Positions 17,199 to 26,004 of a DNA stretch of 51,623 nucleotides are shown piece by piece. Position numbers and translations under genes: made by a program. The notes under the pieces are model-generated. The model did no database searches. It was not told where the DNA came from and was given only the letters and a program-made list of their open reading frames with translations. This DNA comes from Verrucomicrobiota bacterium. Its GTDB lineage: Bacteria > Verrucomicrobiota > Verrucomicrobiia > Chthoniobacterales > UBA10450. Numbering within the stretch: the stretch's first letter is position 1; every line of letters starts with the position of its first letter. The stretch lies in the NCBI GenBank assembly GCA_003218135.1, contig QHNQ01000021.1:1-51623 (forward strand), in the 5' to 3' direction.

Positions 17199-18590
17199 CT
17201 AGAACTCGGCGCTGCCGGGAGTTCGCGCGAATGGAATCACGTCGCGGATGTTCGGGACACCGGTAATAAACATGAGCATTCGCTCGAAGCCGAGGCCGAA
17301 CCCGGAGTGCGGCGCAGTGCCGTAACGGCGAAGATCGAGATACCATTTGTAATCCGCGGGATCCATTTTGTGCCGGCGCATGTTCTCCTCGAGCATTTCG
17401 AGTCTTTCTTCACGCTGGCTCCCGCCGACGATTTCGCCGATGCCGGGCACCAGCAAATCCATCGCCGCAACGGTTTTCCCGTCGTCGTTCGAACGCATGT
17501 AGAAGGGTTTAATCTCCTTCGGAAAATTAAAAACTGTGACGGGACATTTGAAATGCTTTTCGGTCAACCACCGCTCGTGCTCCGACTGCAGGTTCAAACC
17601 GTGATCGATCGGAAACTCGAATTTCTCTCCGCTTTTCTTTAGAAGATCGACAGCATCGCTGTAGGCGATCCGCTGAAAGGGCCGTTCAACGACAAAATCA
17701 AGCCGCGCGAGCAACTCCTTGTCCACGAATCTGGCGAAGAGTTCCATCTCGTCAGGGCAATGCTTTCTCGCATCGGCTATCAGATATTTAACGAACTCTT
17801 CCGCGAGATCCATGTCGCCGTTCAAATCGCAAAACGCCATCTCCGGCTCGATCATCCAGAACTCGCTGGCGTGACGCGACGTGTTGGAATTCTCGGCGCG
17901 AAAGGTTGGACCGAACGTGTAAACGTTCGACAGCGCGAGCGCGAACGCCTCAGCTTCTAACTGACCGCTCACAGTCAGATAAGTCGGTCGTGCAAAGAAG
18001 TCCTGCGCGAAATCGATCCCCCCATTTTTTCGCGGTGGATTTTTGATATCGATAGTCGATACGCGAAACAGTTCTCCTGCGCCCTCGCAATCGCTGACGG
18101 TGATGATAGGCGTGTGAACGCAAATGAAACCACGCTCCTGGAAAAACTGGTGAACGGCAAACGCCAGCCGGCTACGCACACGAAAAATGCTGCTGAAAAG
18201 ATTTGAACGAGGGCGTAGATGCGCGATTTCGCGGAGAAACTCAGGTGTATGCCCCTTTTTTTGTAGCGGATATGAATCGTCGGCCGCTCCCACAATCTGG
18301 ATGTTATCCGCGACCAGTTCCCATTTTTGTCCTTTGCCCTGCGAAGCGACCAAGGCGCCAGTCACTCGAACGGATGCTCCGGTATTGAGCCTTTGCAGCG
18401 CCGCGTAATTCGGCAACGTGTTTCTGGCAATGATCTGAAGATTGCGCAGCGATGAGCCATCATTTAGCTCGATAAACGAAAAATCCTTCGAATCGCGCCG
18501 CGTGCGTACCCAGCCCTGGACTTGGATCGAATTGATCGGCGCGGCGCTTTGCAATGCATCTTTAATCGCAGTTGGAGAAAGTTGGGCCAT
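17199..18590 (-). CDS. asnS: Asparagine-tRNA ligase
   Basis: From the ATG at 18590 the protein has 463 residues. It has an N-terminal OB-fold (about 20-105, VQGWVRTRRDSKDFSFIELNDGS) and a class II catalytic core with FRAENSNTSRHASEFWMIEPE (motif 2) and GFGLGFERMLMFITG (motif 3). The segments YLTVSGQLEAEA and IRDVIPFARTPGSAEF are AsnRS rather than AspRS type. The upstream 35 in-frame codons lack signs of coding. It charges tRNA(Asn) with asparagine directly. It is convergent with the lipoprotein gene, with a 66-bp gap. Confidence 0.95.
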   Translation of the reverse strand: MAQLSPTAIKDALQSAAPINSIQVQGWVRTRRDSKDFSFIELNDGSSLRNLQIIARNTLPNYAALQRLNTGASVRVTGALVASQGKGQKWELVADNIQIVGAADDSYPLQKKGHTPEFLREIAHLRPRSNLFSSIFRVRSRLAFAVHQFFQERGFICVHTPIITVSDCEGAGELFRVSTIDIKNPPRKNGGIDFAQDFFARPTYLTVSGQLEAEAFALALSNVYTFGPTFRAENSNTSRHASEFWMIEPEMAFCDLNGDMDLAEEFVKYLIADARKHCPDEMELFARFVDKELLARLDFVVERPFQRIAYSDAVDLLKKSGEKFEFPIDHGLNLQSEHERWLTEKHFKCPVTVFNFPKEIKPFYMRSNDDGKTVAAMDLLVPGIGEIVGGSQREERLEMLEENMRRHKMDPADYKWYLDLRRYGTAPHSGFGLGFERMLMFITGVPNIRDVIPFARTPGSAEF

Positions 18591-18719
18591 ATGGAGGGGC
18601 CAAGTTTCAATGCAGGGCGTACCTTCGCAAGCAGTTGTGCCATTTGTCGCATCTGGCGCATGGGACAGATGGAGCCGTACAACCTGTTGTTTCACCTTGC
18701 CGCTTTGTGTTAATTCTCG

Positions 18720-20090
18720 GTGCGCGCGATGAACTGGCGGCTCTTAACTACAATCAACGCGATAATCGCGTTAGTAACCGTTGGCGCCGTACTTTTTGAC
18801 CTCACGCGACCCCGGAATAAACAATCGAGCAGCAAACGGCAGGAAACGTTCCAATCGAACGCAGCAAACAATCAGCTCGAGAAACCGGCTGATACAAATC
18901 GTATCGAGACTGTGGACGATCTGGCAAACGCCCGCGTCGATGATTTGGGCGCAGTGCCTGCCGTAGAACTTACCGATCTGATGAGAGGGGCCACTCCCGA
19001 GCAGTTGGCCACACTGGCATTGAAGTTCAACGATGCGCCGACGGATGCGCGCACATTTGGCGGAATGGGAATATTTTTTCAGGCTTGGGCGCAGCTGGAT
19101 CCCAAAGCTGCGTTGATCGGAGCTTTTCGGATTAACGACATCGCAATGCGAAAATTAGCGGCCCGAACCGTAGTCAATTCTGTGTCACCTTCGGCCGCGC
19201 AGGAACTTATTGCTTTTCTCACAGACCATCCGGACAAGGATCTTACTAACGAGTCCAAAAACGAGTTCTTGGGAACCCTCATCTCCAGTTGGTCGCTGCT
19301 TGATCCTGAAGCGGCGTCAAGATTCGTTGATAGCCTGGGCAACACCAAAGATGGCCTGAGTTACAGAGGCAAACAAGAAATTGCGTATAATTGGGCCACA
19401 CTCGATCCGTCAGCAGCGCTCGCATGGGTTGCGACACAGAAGGGAGCTGCATATCTGGCTGATTACGTTATCAGAGGATGGTGCCGTGAGGATCTTAATG
19501 CCGCATCAGCTTATGTTCTACAGCATCTCAATGAGCCTGCGGGCATGCAGTTCGCGTCCTCAGTCGTTACCGCAATGTTCGACCAGGGTGTTGATGGCGC
19601 CACAGATTGGATAAGTCACATGCCTGCCGGAGCTCCGCGTGTTGAAGCCGAAACGACGTTGGCTCCTTTATGGGCTGCGAAGGACCCTTCATCTGCAGCG
19701 AAGTGGCTTGCCACGCTTCCTGCCGACGAACAGACGAACCTCGTAAGCACGATTGCGAATAATTGGGTTGAAACCAATTGGCCGGAGGCTTCACGCTGGA
19801 TCGCGACGTTGACAGGCGACAATCGCGACGAAGCACTTGCTGCCGCTGTGAACCGCGAAGGGGTAAGCCGGGGGGAATCGCTTTCACTCGCCCTGTCGAT
19901 AGGAAAAGGGGAAATCCGAAACAATGTGATTGAAAGTGTCATTCGGAGGTGGGCGGCGACCGATCCAAACGCAGCCAGCACGTGGGTGAACGCAAGTCCG
20001 GTTTCCAACGAACAGCGCGACCACTTGCGTTCCGTCATTTCGGAGATGCAACAGACCGCGGAAGCGGAAGGGGAAATCATCGTCCACTGA
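18720..20090 (+). CDS. Membrane-anchored repeat protein (W...DP..A.W repeats)
   Basis: The 456-residue protein has an N-terminal membrane helix (about 8-28) that probably anchors a soluble extracytoplasmic domain. From residue 60 on, a helical repeat of 30-45 residues recurs at least seven times with a W-x(4)-DP-x-AA core: WAQLDPKAA, WSLLDPEAA, WATLDPSAA, WCREDLNAA, WAAKDPSSAA, WVETNWPEAS, WAATDPNAAS. This suggests an alpha-solenoid, most likely a binding scaffold. Repeats of this style are common in Verrucomicrobiota proteins of unknown role. Met4 at 18729 is an alternative start. Confidence 0.78.
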   Translation: MRAMNWRLLTTINAIIALVTVGAVLFDLTRPRNKQSSSKRQETFQSNAANNQLEKPADTNRIETVDDLANARVDDLGAVPAVELTDLMRGATPEQLATLALKFNDAPTDARTFGGMGIFFQAWAQLDPKAALIGAFRINDIAMRKLAARTVVNSVSPSAAQELIAFLTDHPDKDLTNESKNEFLGTLISSWSLLDPEAASRFVDSLGNTKDGLSYRGKQEIAYNWATLDPSAALAWVATQKGAAYLADYVIRGWCREDLNAASAYVLQHLNEPAGMQFASSVVTAMFDQGVDGATDWISHMPAGAPRVEAETTLAPLWAAKDPSSAAKWLATLPADEQTNLVSTIANNWVETNWPEASRWIATLTGDNRDEALAAAVNREGVSRGESLSLALSIGKGEIRNNVIESVIRRWAATDPNAASTWVNASPVSNEQRDHLRSVISEMQQTAEAEGEIIVH

Positions 20091-20122
20091 CCTAAATCGT
20101 AATCCGTTCGCGAAACGGACAA

Positions 20123-21058
20123 CTATTTCATTGCATCAGCGAGTAGCTTAACGAGTTGATTAACCACACTCGTGTAATTATCCGTTCCGGGCATGCCGCC
20201 GGGAAATTGCGAGACTTCAACCACCGTCGCCTCCGTCGATCGCGCGACTTTTTCGGCGATCCGGCGGTCCTGATATGGCTCCACGAGAATCAGTTTGATG
20301 TGATCCCTTTTCATTTTTTGAATGACTTCAGTCAGGTGCGACGGCGTAGGAGGATTTCCGGGGCTCGGTTCAAGAAAGATGTCGATCTTCAAACCGAAAC
20401 GGTGCGCAAAGTACGGCCAGGAATCATGATAAGCCGCCACATGCTGATCTTGAAGCAGCTGAAAGGCGCCTCGCCACCATTGCAATTTTGCGTCGATTGC
20501 GGTTTCGAACTTCTTGCAATTCGCATCGTAAAACGCCGCATTCGATGGATCGAGCGCGGTGAACGATTTCGCAATGCGCTGCGCGATCGTTTTCGCAACG
20601 ACTGGATCGACGATAAAATGTGGATTGCCGCTCGGGTGCGCGTCACTGGCGCGGGTCACAGTCGTCGGAATATTCATCAAACGAATTCCCTGCGATGCTT
20701 TTACGCGTCCTGACTTGCCGATGCCGAGCTGTGGATTGCGCGCCTTTTCTAAAAGTGGCGGGAGCCAGCCGACTTCAAGTCCCGCGCCGGCGTCAATCAA
20801 AACGTCTGCGTCATGCAAGGAGGCAACAAAATCTGGACGGGGATCGATAAAGTGTGGATCGTCGTTCGGCTTCGCAAGCACCACGATATCGATTTTTTCT
20901 TTACCAATTTCGCGGGCGAGTGAACCAAGATCTGGAAGGGTGGCAACAACATGTAACTTTGCTTGAGCGATGAGCGGGCAGAGTAGCAGGAATGAAGTGA
21001 GGGAGTAATGGAATAGCGCTTTTTGCCGGTTCCGGCTCAGATAAGCGACCGCGGGCAT
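20123..21058 (-). CDS. Zinc/manganese ABC transporter substrate-binding protein (ZnuA/TroA family), orphan
   Basis: The 311-residue protein has a signal sequence (about 15-33) and cluster-9 binding-protein features: PNDDPHFIDPRPDF, SGNPHFIVDP and AAYHDSWPYFAHRFGL. They provide three metal-binding His residues, H69, H147 and H211, in ZnuA spacing. The His-rich loop of classic ZnuA is missing. It would capture Zn(II) or Mn(II) in the periplasm. No ABC ATPase or permease gene is adjacent, so the partner must be elsewhere. The gene is 9 bp downstream of speA on the same strand. Confidence 0.88.
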   Translation of the reverse strand: MPAVAYLSRNRQKALFHYSLTSFLLLCPLIAQAKLHVVATLPDLGSLAREIGKEKIDIVVLAKPNDDPHFIDPRPDFVASLHDADVLIDAGAGLEVGWLPPLLEKARNPQLGIGKSGRVKASQGIRLMNIPTTVTRASDAHPSGNPHFIVDPVVAKTIAQRIAKSFTALDPSNAAFYDANCKKFETAIDAKLQWWRGAFQLLQDQHVAAYHDSWPYFAHRFGLKIDIFLEPSPGNPPTPSHLTEVIQKMKRDHIKLILVEPYQDRRIAEKVARSTEATVVEVSQFPGGMPGTDNYTSVVNQLVKLLADAMK

Positions 21059-21067
21059 GAAATAAAA

Positions 21068-23023
21068 TTAACTCAGAGGCAGCCAGTTGCCCGGTTGCGG
21101 CAGGGGTTTGATGCCGTTGAGAGTGAGGTATGTGTATTCCTGCAATAGCCGCTCGTAATCATCGAGAAGACGCATCGCATCGTTAGGCTTGAGGCGATCG
21201 GTTTTGATGGCGTCGTCCACCTGTGCCTTGAGCAGCCGCATTAGCTCAATCTTATCCCACTGCGTCATGGAAAGCACTTCGCCGATCGTGCTGCCTCCGA
21301 TCACTTCTTCAATGTACCAGCCGGATTCCTCGTCGGGATCGAGAAAGACATGCACCTCGGTGACTCGACCAAATAAATTGTGCAGGTCGCCCATGATATC
21401 CTGATACGCGCCGACCATGAATACGCCGAGGTAATACATTTCGCCTGGTGCAATGCGATGCAGCGGGATGGTGTCGCGCACGTCCTGTAAATCGGTGAAT
21501 TTTGAGACCTTGCCGTCGGAATCGCAGGTGATATCCACAATCATACCGTGGCGATCGGGCGGTGTGTTTAGACGATGAATGGGCATGATCGGGAATAACT
21601 GACCCAGCGCCCAGTGGTCGAGGAGCGATTGGAAAACGGAAAAATTGCAGATGTATTGATCGCCCAACGTTGTTTCGAGCTGCTTGACCTCTTCGGGAAT
21701 GAAACGCAAGCCGCGGTGCATGTTGACGATCTGCTGTGCGAGCTGCCAATAGATGGTGTCGATCTTTGCCTTTGATTCGAGATCGAGCAGGCCAAGCTCG
21801 AAGGTCTGCTGCGCCTCTTCCTTGATCTGCTGAATGTCGTGCAGACTTTCGATACGATTGCCACGCTTGAGTCGTTGTTTCACATCGAGGATGTCGCCGA
21901 CCAGCTTGTGATCTTTGTCGGTCGCCGTGACCCGTAATTTCGGCGGCGTTTTTTCGATCGAGCTGAACGCTTCCATCACAAGCACGGAATGATGTGCAAC
22001 GATTGCGCGCCCGCCTTCGCTCACGATTGCTGGGTGCGGGACGCCTTCCGAATCACAAACGTCCATAATGCTCCAGACGACGTCATTGGCGTATTCCTGG
22101 AGCGAATAGTTTGCCGAGCTATCGAAATTGCTGCGCGAACCATCGTAATCGACGCCAAGTCCGCCGCCGACATCCAAATATCCAAGCTCATGTCCGAGCT
22201 TGGCAATTTTTGCGTAATAACGGGCACCCTCACGCACAGCGCGCTTGATTGTTGAGATATCCGGTACCTGCGAACCGACGTGGAAGTGGATTAGTTTGAG
22301 ACAATGCGCGAAGCCTGCAGCCTTCAGCATTTCACTCGCCGCGACGAGGCTTGTCGTATCAAGACCGAATTTCGCGTTCTCGCCACCGCTGGGCGCCCAT
22401 TTACCGGCGCCTTTGCTATAAAGACGTACACGAATGCCGATGTGCGGTTCGACGCCGACTTCCTTTGCGGCGCGAATCGTTTGCTCAAGCTCTTCGAGTT
22501 TCTCCGCAACGATCACGACTTTCTTGCCCAGTTTGCACCCAAGCAGCGCGATCCGAATGAAGGCTGCATCTTTGTAGCCGTTGCAAATGACAAGGCTTTC
22601 GGGGTCTTTATGCATGGCCAGCGCAGCGACCAGCTCTGGTTTGCTTCCAGCTTCAAGACCAAAATGAAATTGTTCGCCAGCATCGACGATCTCCTCGATG
22701 ACCTCACGCAACTGGTTGACCTTAATCGGAAAAACGCCGCGGTATTCATTTTTGTAATCGAACTCAGTTATCGCATTTTGAAACGCGCGGTTGACCGACT
22801 CGACGCGGTGACGCAGCAAGTCCTGAAACCGAATCACCAGGGGAAAACCGAGGTTTCTCGCGCGTGCCTCATTAACTACTGCCAGCAGATCGATGGACCC
22901 ACCATTATCCTGCAACGGCCTCGCTTCGACGTTGCCGGAGCTGTTGATGGTAAAATAACCATCGCTCCATCCATCTACATTGTATGTATTGATGGCTGAC
23001 TCGAGGTCCCACTCAGTTTTCAT
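21068..23023 (-). CDS. speA: Biosynthetic arginine decarboxylase
   Basis: The 651-residue length matches E. coli SpeA (658). The fold-type III PLP barrel has the PLP lysine K101 in YRGVFPIKVNQ, the glycine-rich HFHVGSQVPDI and LDVGGGLGVDYDGS, and the substrate-side segment VCDSEGVPHP. The C-terminal part has the helical insert typical of biosynthetic enzymes. It decarboxylates arginine to agmatine, the first step to putrescine without ornithine. No agmatinase or agmatine deiminase gene is present in the window. Confidence 0.97.
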   Translation of the reverse strand: MKTEWDLESAINTYNVDGWSDGYFTINSSGNVEARPLQDNGGSIDLLAVVNEARARNLGFPLVIRFQDLLRHRVESVNRAFQNAITEFDYKNEYRGVFPIKVNQLREVIEEIVDAGEQFHFGLEAGSKPELVAALAMHKDPESLVICNGYKDAAFIRIALLGCKLGKKVVIVAEKLEELEQTIRAAKEVGVEPHIGIRVRLYSKGAGKWAPSGGENAKFGLDTTSLVAASEMLKAAGFAHCLKLIHFHVGSQVPDISTIKRAVREGARYYAKIAKLGHELGYLDVGGGLGVDYDGSRSNFDSSANYSLQEYANDVVWSIMDVCDSEGVPHPAIVSEGGRAIVAHHSVLVMEAFSSIEKTPPKLRVTATDKDHKLVGDILDVKQRLKRGNRIESLHDIQQIKEEAQQTFELGLLDLESKAKIDTIYWQLAQQIVNMHRGLRFIPEEVKQLETTLGDQYICNFSVFQSLLDHWALGQLFPIMPIHRLNTPPDRHGMIVDITCDSDGKVSKFTDLQDVRDTIPLHRIAPGEMYYLGVFMVGAYQDIMGDLHNLFGRVTEVHVFLDPDEESGWYIEEVIGGSTIGEVLSMTQWDKIELMRLLKAQVDDAIKTDRLKPNDAMRLLDDYERLLQEYTYLTLNGIKPLPQPGNWLPLS

Positions 23024-23205
23024 TTCGGTTCACTGCCCGGCGTAAAATCCGGAAAACGCATATTCAATCAGCGATGTGAACATTCAAGCCCACAAACTAC
23101 AAAATTTTTTCTCTCTAACGGACAGAACCGATCAGACCTATGACACCTATCAGACGTAAACAGTGCGCTGCTTGTGTTTCATTTTCGCGCAGGTACCGTT
23201 ACGCG

Positions 23206-23676
23206 ATGAACAAAACGGTGATCGAGGTGCAGGTACGGGCAGTTTTACCGACGAGCGGAGGTTGCGCAGTGTTTATCGGGAACAATGACAAGGTGTTCAT
23301 CATCTACGTCGATCAGACCGTGGGCAGCGCGATCACCATGTTCATGCGACAGATCACCAAGGAACGTCCCCTCACCCACGATTTGATGGGACATCTCATG
23401 ACGGCGCTGGGTGCAAGAGTCGAGCGAGTCATTATCAATGATCTAAAAAATGCCACGTACTACGCGCGAGTGATCATTCAGGTGCAAAACGAATTACACC
23501 AGAAAAAGATCATCGAGCTCGATGGACGACCGAGCGACTGCATCGCCATGGCTACTCAGCAGAAGGCCCCTATTTATGTGAGTCAGGAGGTGTGGGACGA
23601 AGTGGACGATATGAGCGACGTTTTGCGCAAAATGGAGGAAGAGGGACTAAGGCCTGACCCGGAAACGGAAGAGTGA
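23206..23676 (+). CDS. Bifunctional nuclease family protein (DUF151)
   Basis: The 156-residue protein starts at the ATG at 23206; an in-frame ATG at 23140 lies in a low-complexity repeat of CTATGAC/CAGAC words. MxVEVxxV at the start, then VFIIYVDQTVGSAI, RPLTHDLMGHLMTALGA, and the conserved ELDGRPSDCIAMA identify the DUF151 (BFN) fold. Members were named for RNase and DNase activity in a plant homolog; the role in bacteria is unclear. The tail (about 135-156) is acidic. It is divergent from speA. Confidence 0.85.
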   Translation: MNKTVIEVQVRAVLPTSGGCAVFIGNNDKVFIIYVDQTVGSAITMFMRQITKERPLTHDLMGHLMTALGARVERVIINDLKNATYYARVIIQVQNELHQKKIIELDGRPSDCIAMATQQKAPIYVSQEVWDEVDDMSDVLRKMEEEGLRPDPETEE

Positions 23677-23858
23677 TCAAGGCGTTAAAGCGTTGAAGGG
23701 TAGAAGCGTAAAACAGCGTTGTCATTCTGAGCGAAGCGAAGAATCTCTGGCGAATTCTTCCGGCAAAAAAAGCCGACAATCTGCGATGTTTCGCTTCGCT
23801 CAACATGATAACCCCAAGGCTCGCCCACTTCAAACGCTTTAACGCTTCAACGCAGGCG
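23677..23858. repeat. Intergenic repeat cluster between convergent genes
   Basis: AAGGCGTTAAAGCGTTGAAG and ACGCTTTAACGCTTCAACGC form outer inverted arms. Inside lie GTCATTCTGAGCGAAGCGAA and the partner GATGTTTCGCTTCGCTCAAC. It is a nested pair of two repeat families lying exactly in the gap between the BFN gene and ptsI. Confidence 0.8.
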
Positions 23859-25628
23859 TTAGCCCAAAAGATCACCATATCGCTTGTCCGCTAATTCGAG
23901 ACAACGCTCCAGAATTTCCGCCCCGGTGTTGAGCTTGAACGTTTCCTCCACTAGCTCGCGGCATTCGGGAATGGCCAGACTTTGCACCGCACGTTTGACT
24001 CTCGGCACCAGGATCGCGGCCGTGCTGAGCTCGTCCATGCCGAGACCCAGCAAAAGGGGGATGAGCGCTATGTCTCCTGCCATCTCTCCGCACACGCCCA
24101 CCCAAATTCTGTTGGCGTGGGCAGCGTCCGCGATGATTTTAAGCAAACGCAGCACTGCTGGATGGGTGGGCTCGTAGAGATACGCGATTTTCTCATTCAC
24201 GCGATCCACCGCGAGCGCATATTGAATGAGGTCGTTTGTTCCGATACTGAAAAAATCGACGTTGGATGCGAGCACGCTCGCACAAATGGCTGCACTGGGA
24301 ATTTCGATCATCGCGCCAACGTCAACCCTTTCGGACACGTTGATTTTCGAGCCGCGCAATTCTTCCTTGCACCCCTCGAGCACGGCGATCGCACGACGCA
24401 ACTCATCCAAGCCGGAGATCATCGGAAACATAATTTTTATGTTGCCGACCGTGCTGGCACGCAGAATAGCGCGCAATTGAGTCTTAAAGATGTCTACGTT
24501 TTCAAGACAGAAACGGATCGCGCGCCAGCCCAGGAACGGGTTCAACTCGTCGGCGATATCTACCGCGCCTGGAGCCAATTTATCGCCGCCGAGATCAAAT
24601 GTGCGAATAATCAGCGGATGCGGCCGGACGCGCTCCGCGACTTTTCGATAGGTTTCATATTGTTCTTCCTCCGTTGGCAGAGTAGGTCTGTTCAAATACA
24701 GGAACTCGGTGCGATAAAGTCCGATACCCTCCGCGCCATTCGCCGCAACGGCAACCACGTCTTCAGGCAGCTCGATGTTTGCCGAGAGCACTATGTGACG
24801 GCCATCGCGCGTGGTTGAGGTTGTCTCGCGCAGCTCTTTCAGTCGCGCGGCGACCTTGGCTCTTCTTGATTCGATCTCCGCGTACTGCGCAAGTGTTTCC
24901 GATGTCGGATCAACGATTAGATGGCCATCGTTCCCATCAAGGAGAACCTGTTCACCGCTCTCAAGTTTTGCAGTGATATCGTGCAAACCGACTATTGCCG
25001 GAATATTTAGAGAACGGGCTAGTATTGCTGCATGCGACGTGCGGCTGCCGAGATCCGTCGCGATCCCAAGCACATTCGCCCGGTCGATGCTTGCCGTATC
25101 TGAGGGAGTTAGATTGTGCGCGACAAGAATGTGCGGCTCGGTCAATGCGAGAAACGCCTTCGGAGCTTTCCCCTGGAGGTTGTGAATGACACGTTTTGTT
25201 ACGTCCTGAATATCGAGCGCGCGCTCTCGCAGGTATGGGTCATCGATCTTGTTCAGGGTCTCGGCATATCGGGTGGCGACTTCCTGGAAAATCCATTCCA
25301 CATTGCACAGATCCGTCTCCAGTTTCCGGAGCACTTCGTCGATTAAGGTGCGGTCTTCGACTACGAGTAAATGAGCATCAAAAATAGCAGCATCCTTCGC
25401 CCCGATTGATTCTGCGATTCGCTGCTGCATCTGCAGAATCTGCATGCGCGTTTGGATAAGCGCCGTTTCGAAGCGCGAGATTTCATCCGTCACCTGGGAA
25501 GGCGCAATCCGGTAATGCACGACCTCGTCAAGGTCATCGCGCACGACATGGACTTTGCCACGGGCGATTCCAGGTGAAACGCCGGCTCCTTCAAACCGAG
25601 TCTCTTTTTGCGGGTTGTCGCCGCTCAT
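23859..25628 (-). CDS. ptsI: Phosphoenolpyruvate-protein phosphotransferase (EI)
   Basis: The 589-residue protein has the EI phospho-His H199 in GSRTSHAAILARSLNIPAIVG, the PEP-site arginine region GLYRTEFLYLNR, and the C-terminal VCGEMAGD with its active cysteine. It takes phosphate from PEP and passes it to HPr. It is the last gene of hprK-ptsH-ptsI, 64 bp after ptsH. No sugar-specific EII component is in the window, so a regulatory role of the phosphorelay is plausible. Confidence 0.97.
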   Translation of the reverse strand: MSGDNPQKETRFEGAGVSPGIARGKVHVVRDDLDEVVHYRIAPSQVTDEISRFETALIQTRMQILQMQQRIAESIGAKDAAIFDAHLLVVEDRTLIDEVLRKLETDLCNVEWIFQEVATRYAETLNKIDDPYLRERALDIQDVTKRVIHNLQGKAPKAFLALTEPHILVAHNLTPSDTASIDRANVLGIATDLGSRTSHAAILARSLNIPAIVGLHDITAKLESGEQVLLDGNDGHLIVDPTSETLAQYAEIESRRAKVAARLKELRETTSTTRDGRHIVLSANIELPEDVVAVAANGAEGIGLYRTEFLYLNRPTLPTEEEQYETYRKVAERVRPHPLIIRTFDLGGDKLAPGAVDIADELNPFLGWRAIRFCLENVDIFKTQLRAILRASTVGNIKIMFPMISGLDELRRAIAVLEGCKEELRGSKINVSERVDVGAMIEIPSAAICASVLASNVDFFSIGTNDLIQYALAVDRVNEKIAYLYEPTHPAVLRLLKIIADAAHANRIWVGVCGEMAGDIALIPLLLGLGMDELSTAAILVPRVKRAVQSLAIPECRELVEETFKLNTGAEILERCLELADKRYGDLLG

Positions 25629-25692
25629 CCACTTGGGAGAGTAAGACAGATGTCAAACATTGCGAGTCTGACACGTCAGACGAGTCGAAGGC

Positions 25693-26004
25693 TCACTCTT
25701 CGTTGAACTTTGCGTTAATCAGCGCCTCAAGTTCTTCCATTGCTTTTTCCGCATCGAGACCCTCGCAACGAATGCGGAGCTTTGAGCCTTGCCCGGCAGC
25801 AAGCATCATCAGCCCCATGATACTTTTGCCATTTACTTCTTCGCCTTCCTTCGACACCCAAATTTCCGAGCGGTACCGGCTGGCAATGCGCACAAACATG
25901 GCGGCCGGCCTGGCATGGAGCCCCAGGCGATTCACGATTGGAACCTCCTTCTCGATCTTCTGCACAGTTGCTGGGCGGTTCGCTCTTCGATACAACAAGG
26001 CCAT
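25693..26004 (-). CDS. ptsH: Phosphocarrier protein HPr
   Basis: The 103-residue protein has the HPr signature NRLGLHARPA with H30 as the EI phosphorylation site, and GKSIMGLMML with S61 as the HPr kinase site. The 31-residue spacing equals that of His15 and Ser46 in Bacillus HPr. The N-terminus is about 15 residues longer than usual and basic. The ATG shares one base with the TAA of hprK (TAATG) and has AAGGAG upstream, so it is translationally coupled to its own kinase. Confidence 0.95.
   Translation of the reverse strand: MALLYRRANRPATVQKIEKEVPIVNRLGLHARPAAMFVRIASRYRSEIWVSKEGEEVNGKSIMGLMMLAAGQGSKLRIRCEGLDAEKAMEELEALINAKFNEE

Noticed and set aside
22304-22999. 231-codon plus-strand open frame inside speA
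   Set aside because: Antisense to the PLP-binding half of SpeA, without recognisable features.
23982-24818. 278-codon plus-strand open frame inside ptsI
   Set aside because: Antisense to the EI catalytic domain, His/Arg-rich composition, no motif or ribosome site.
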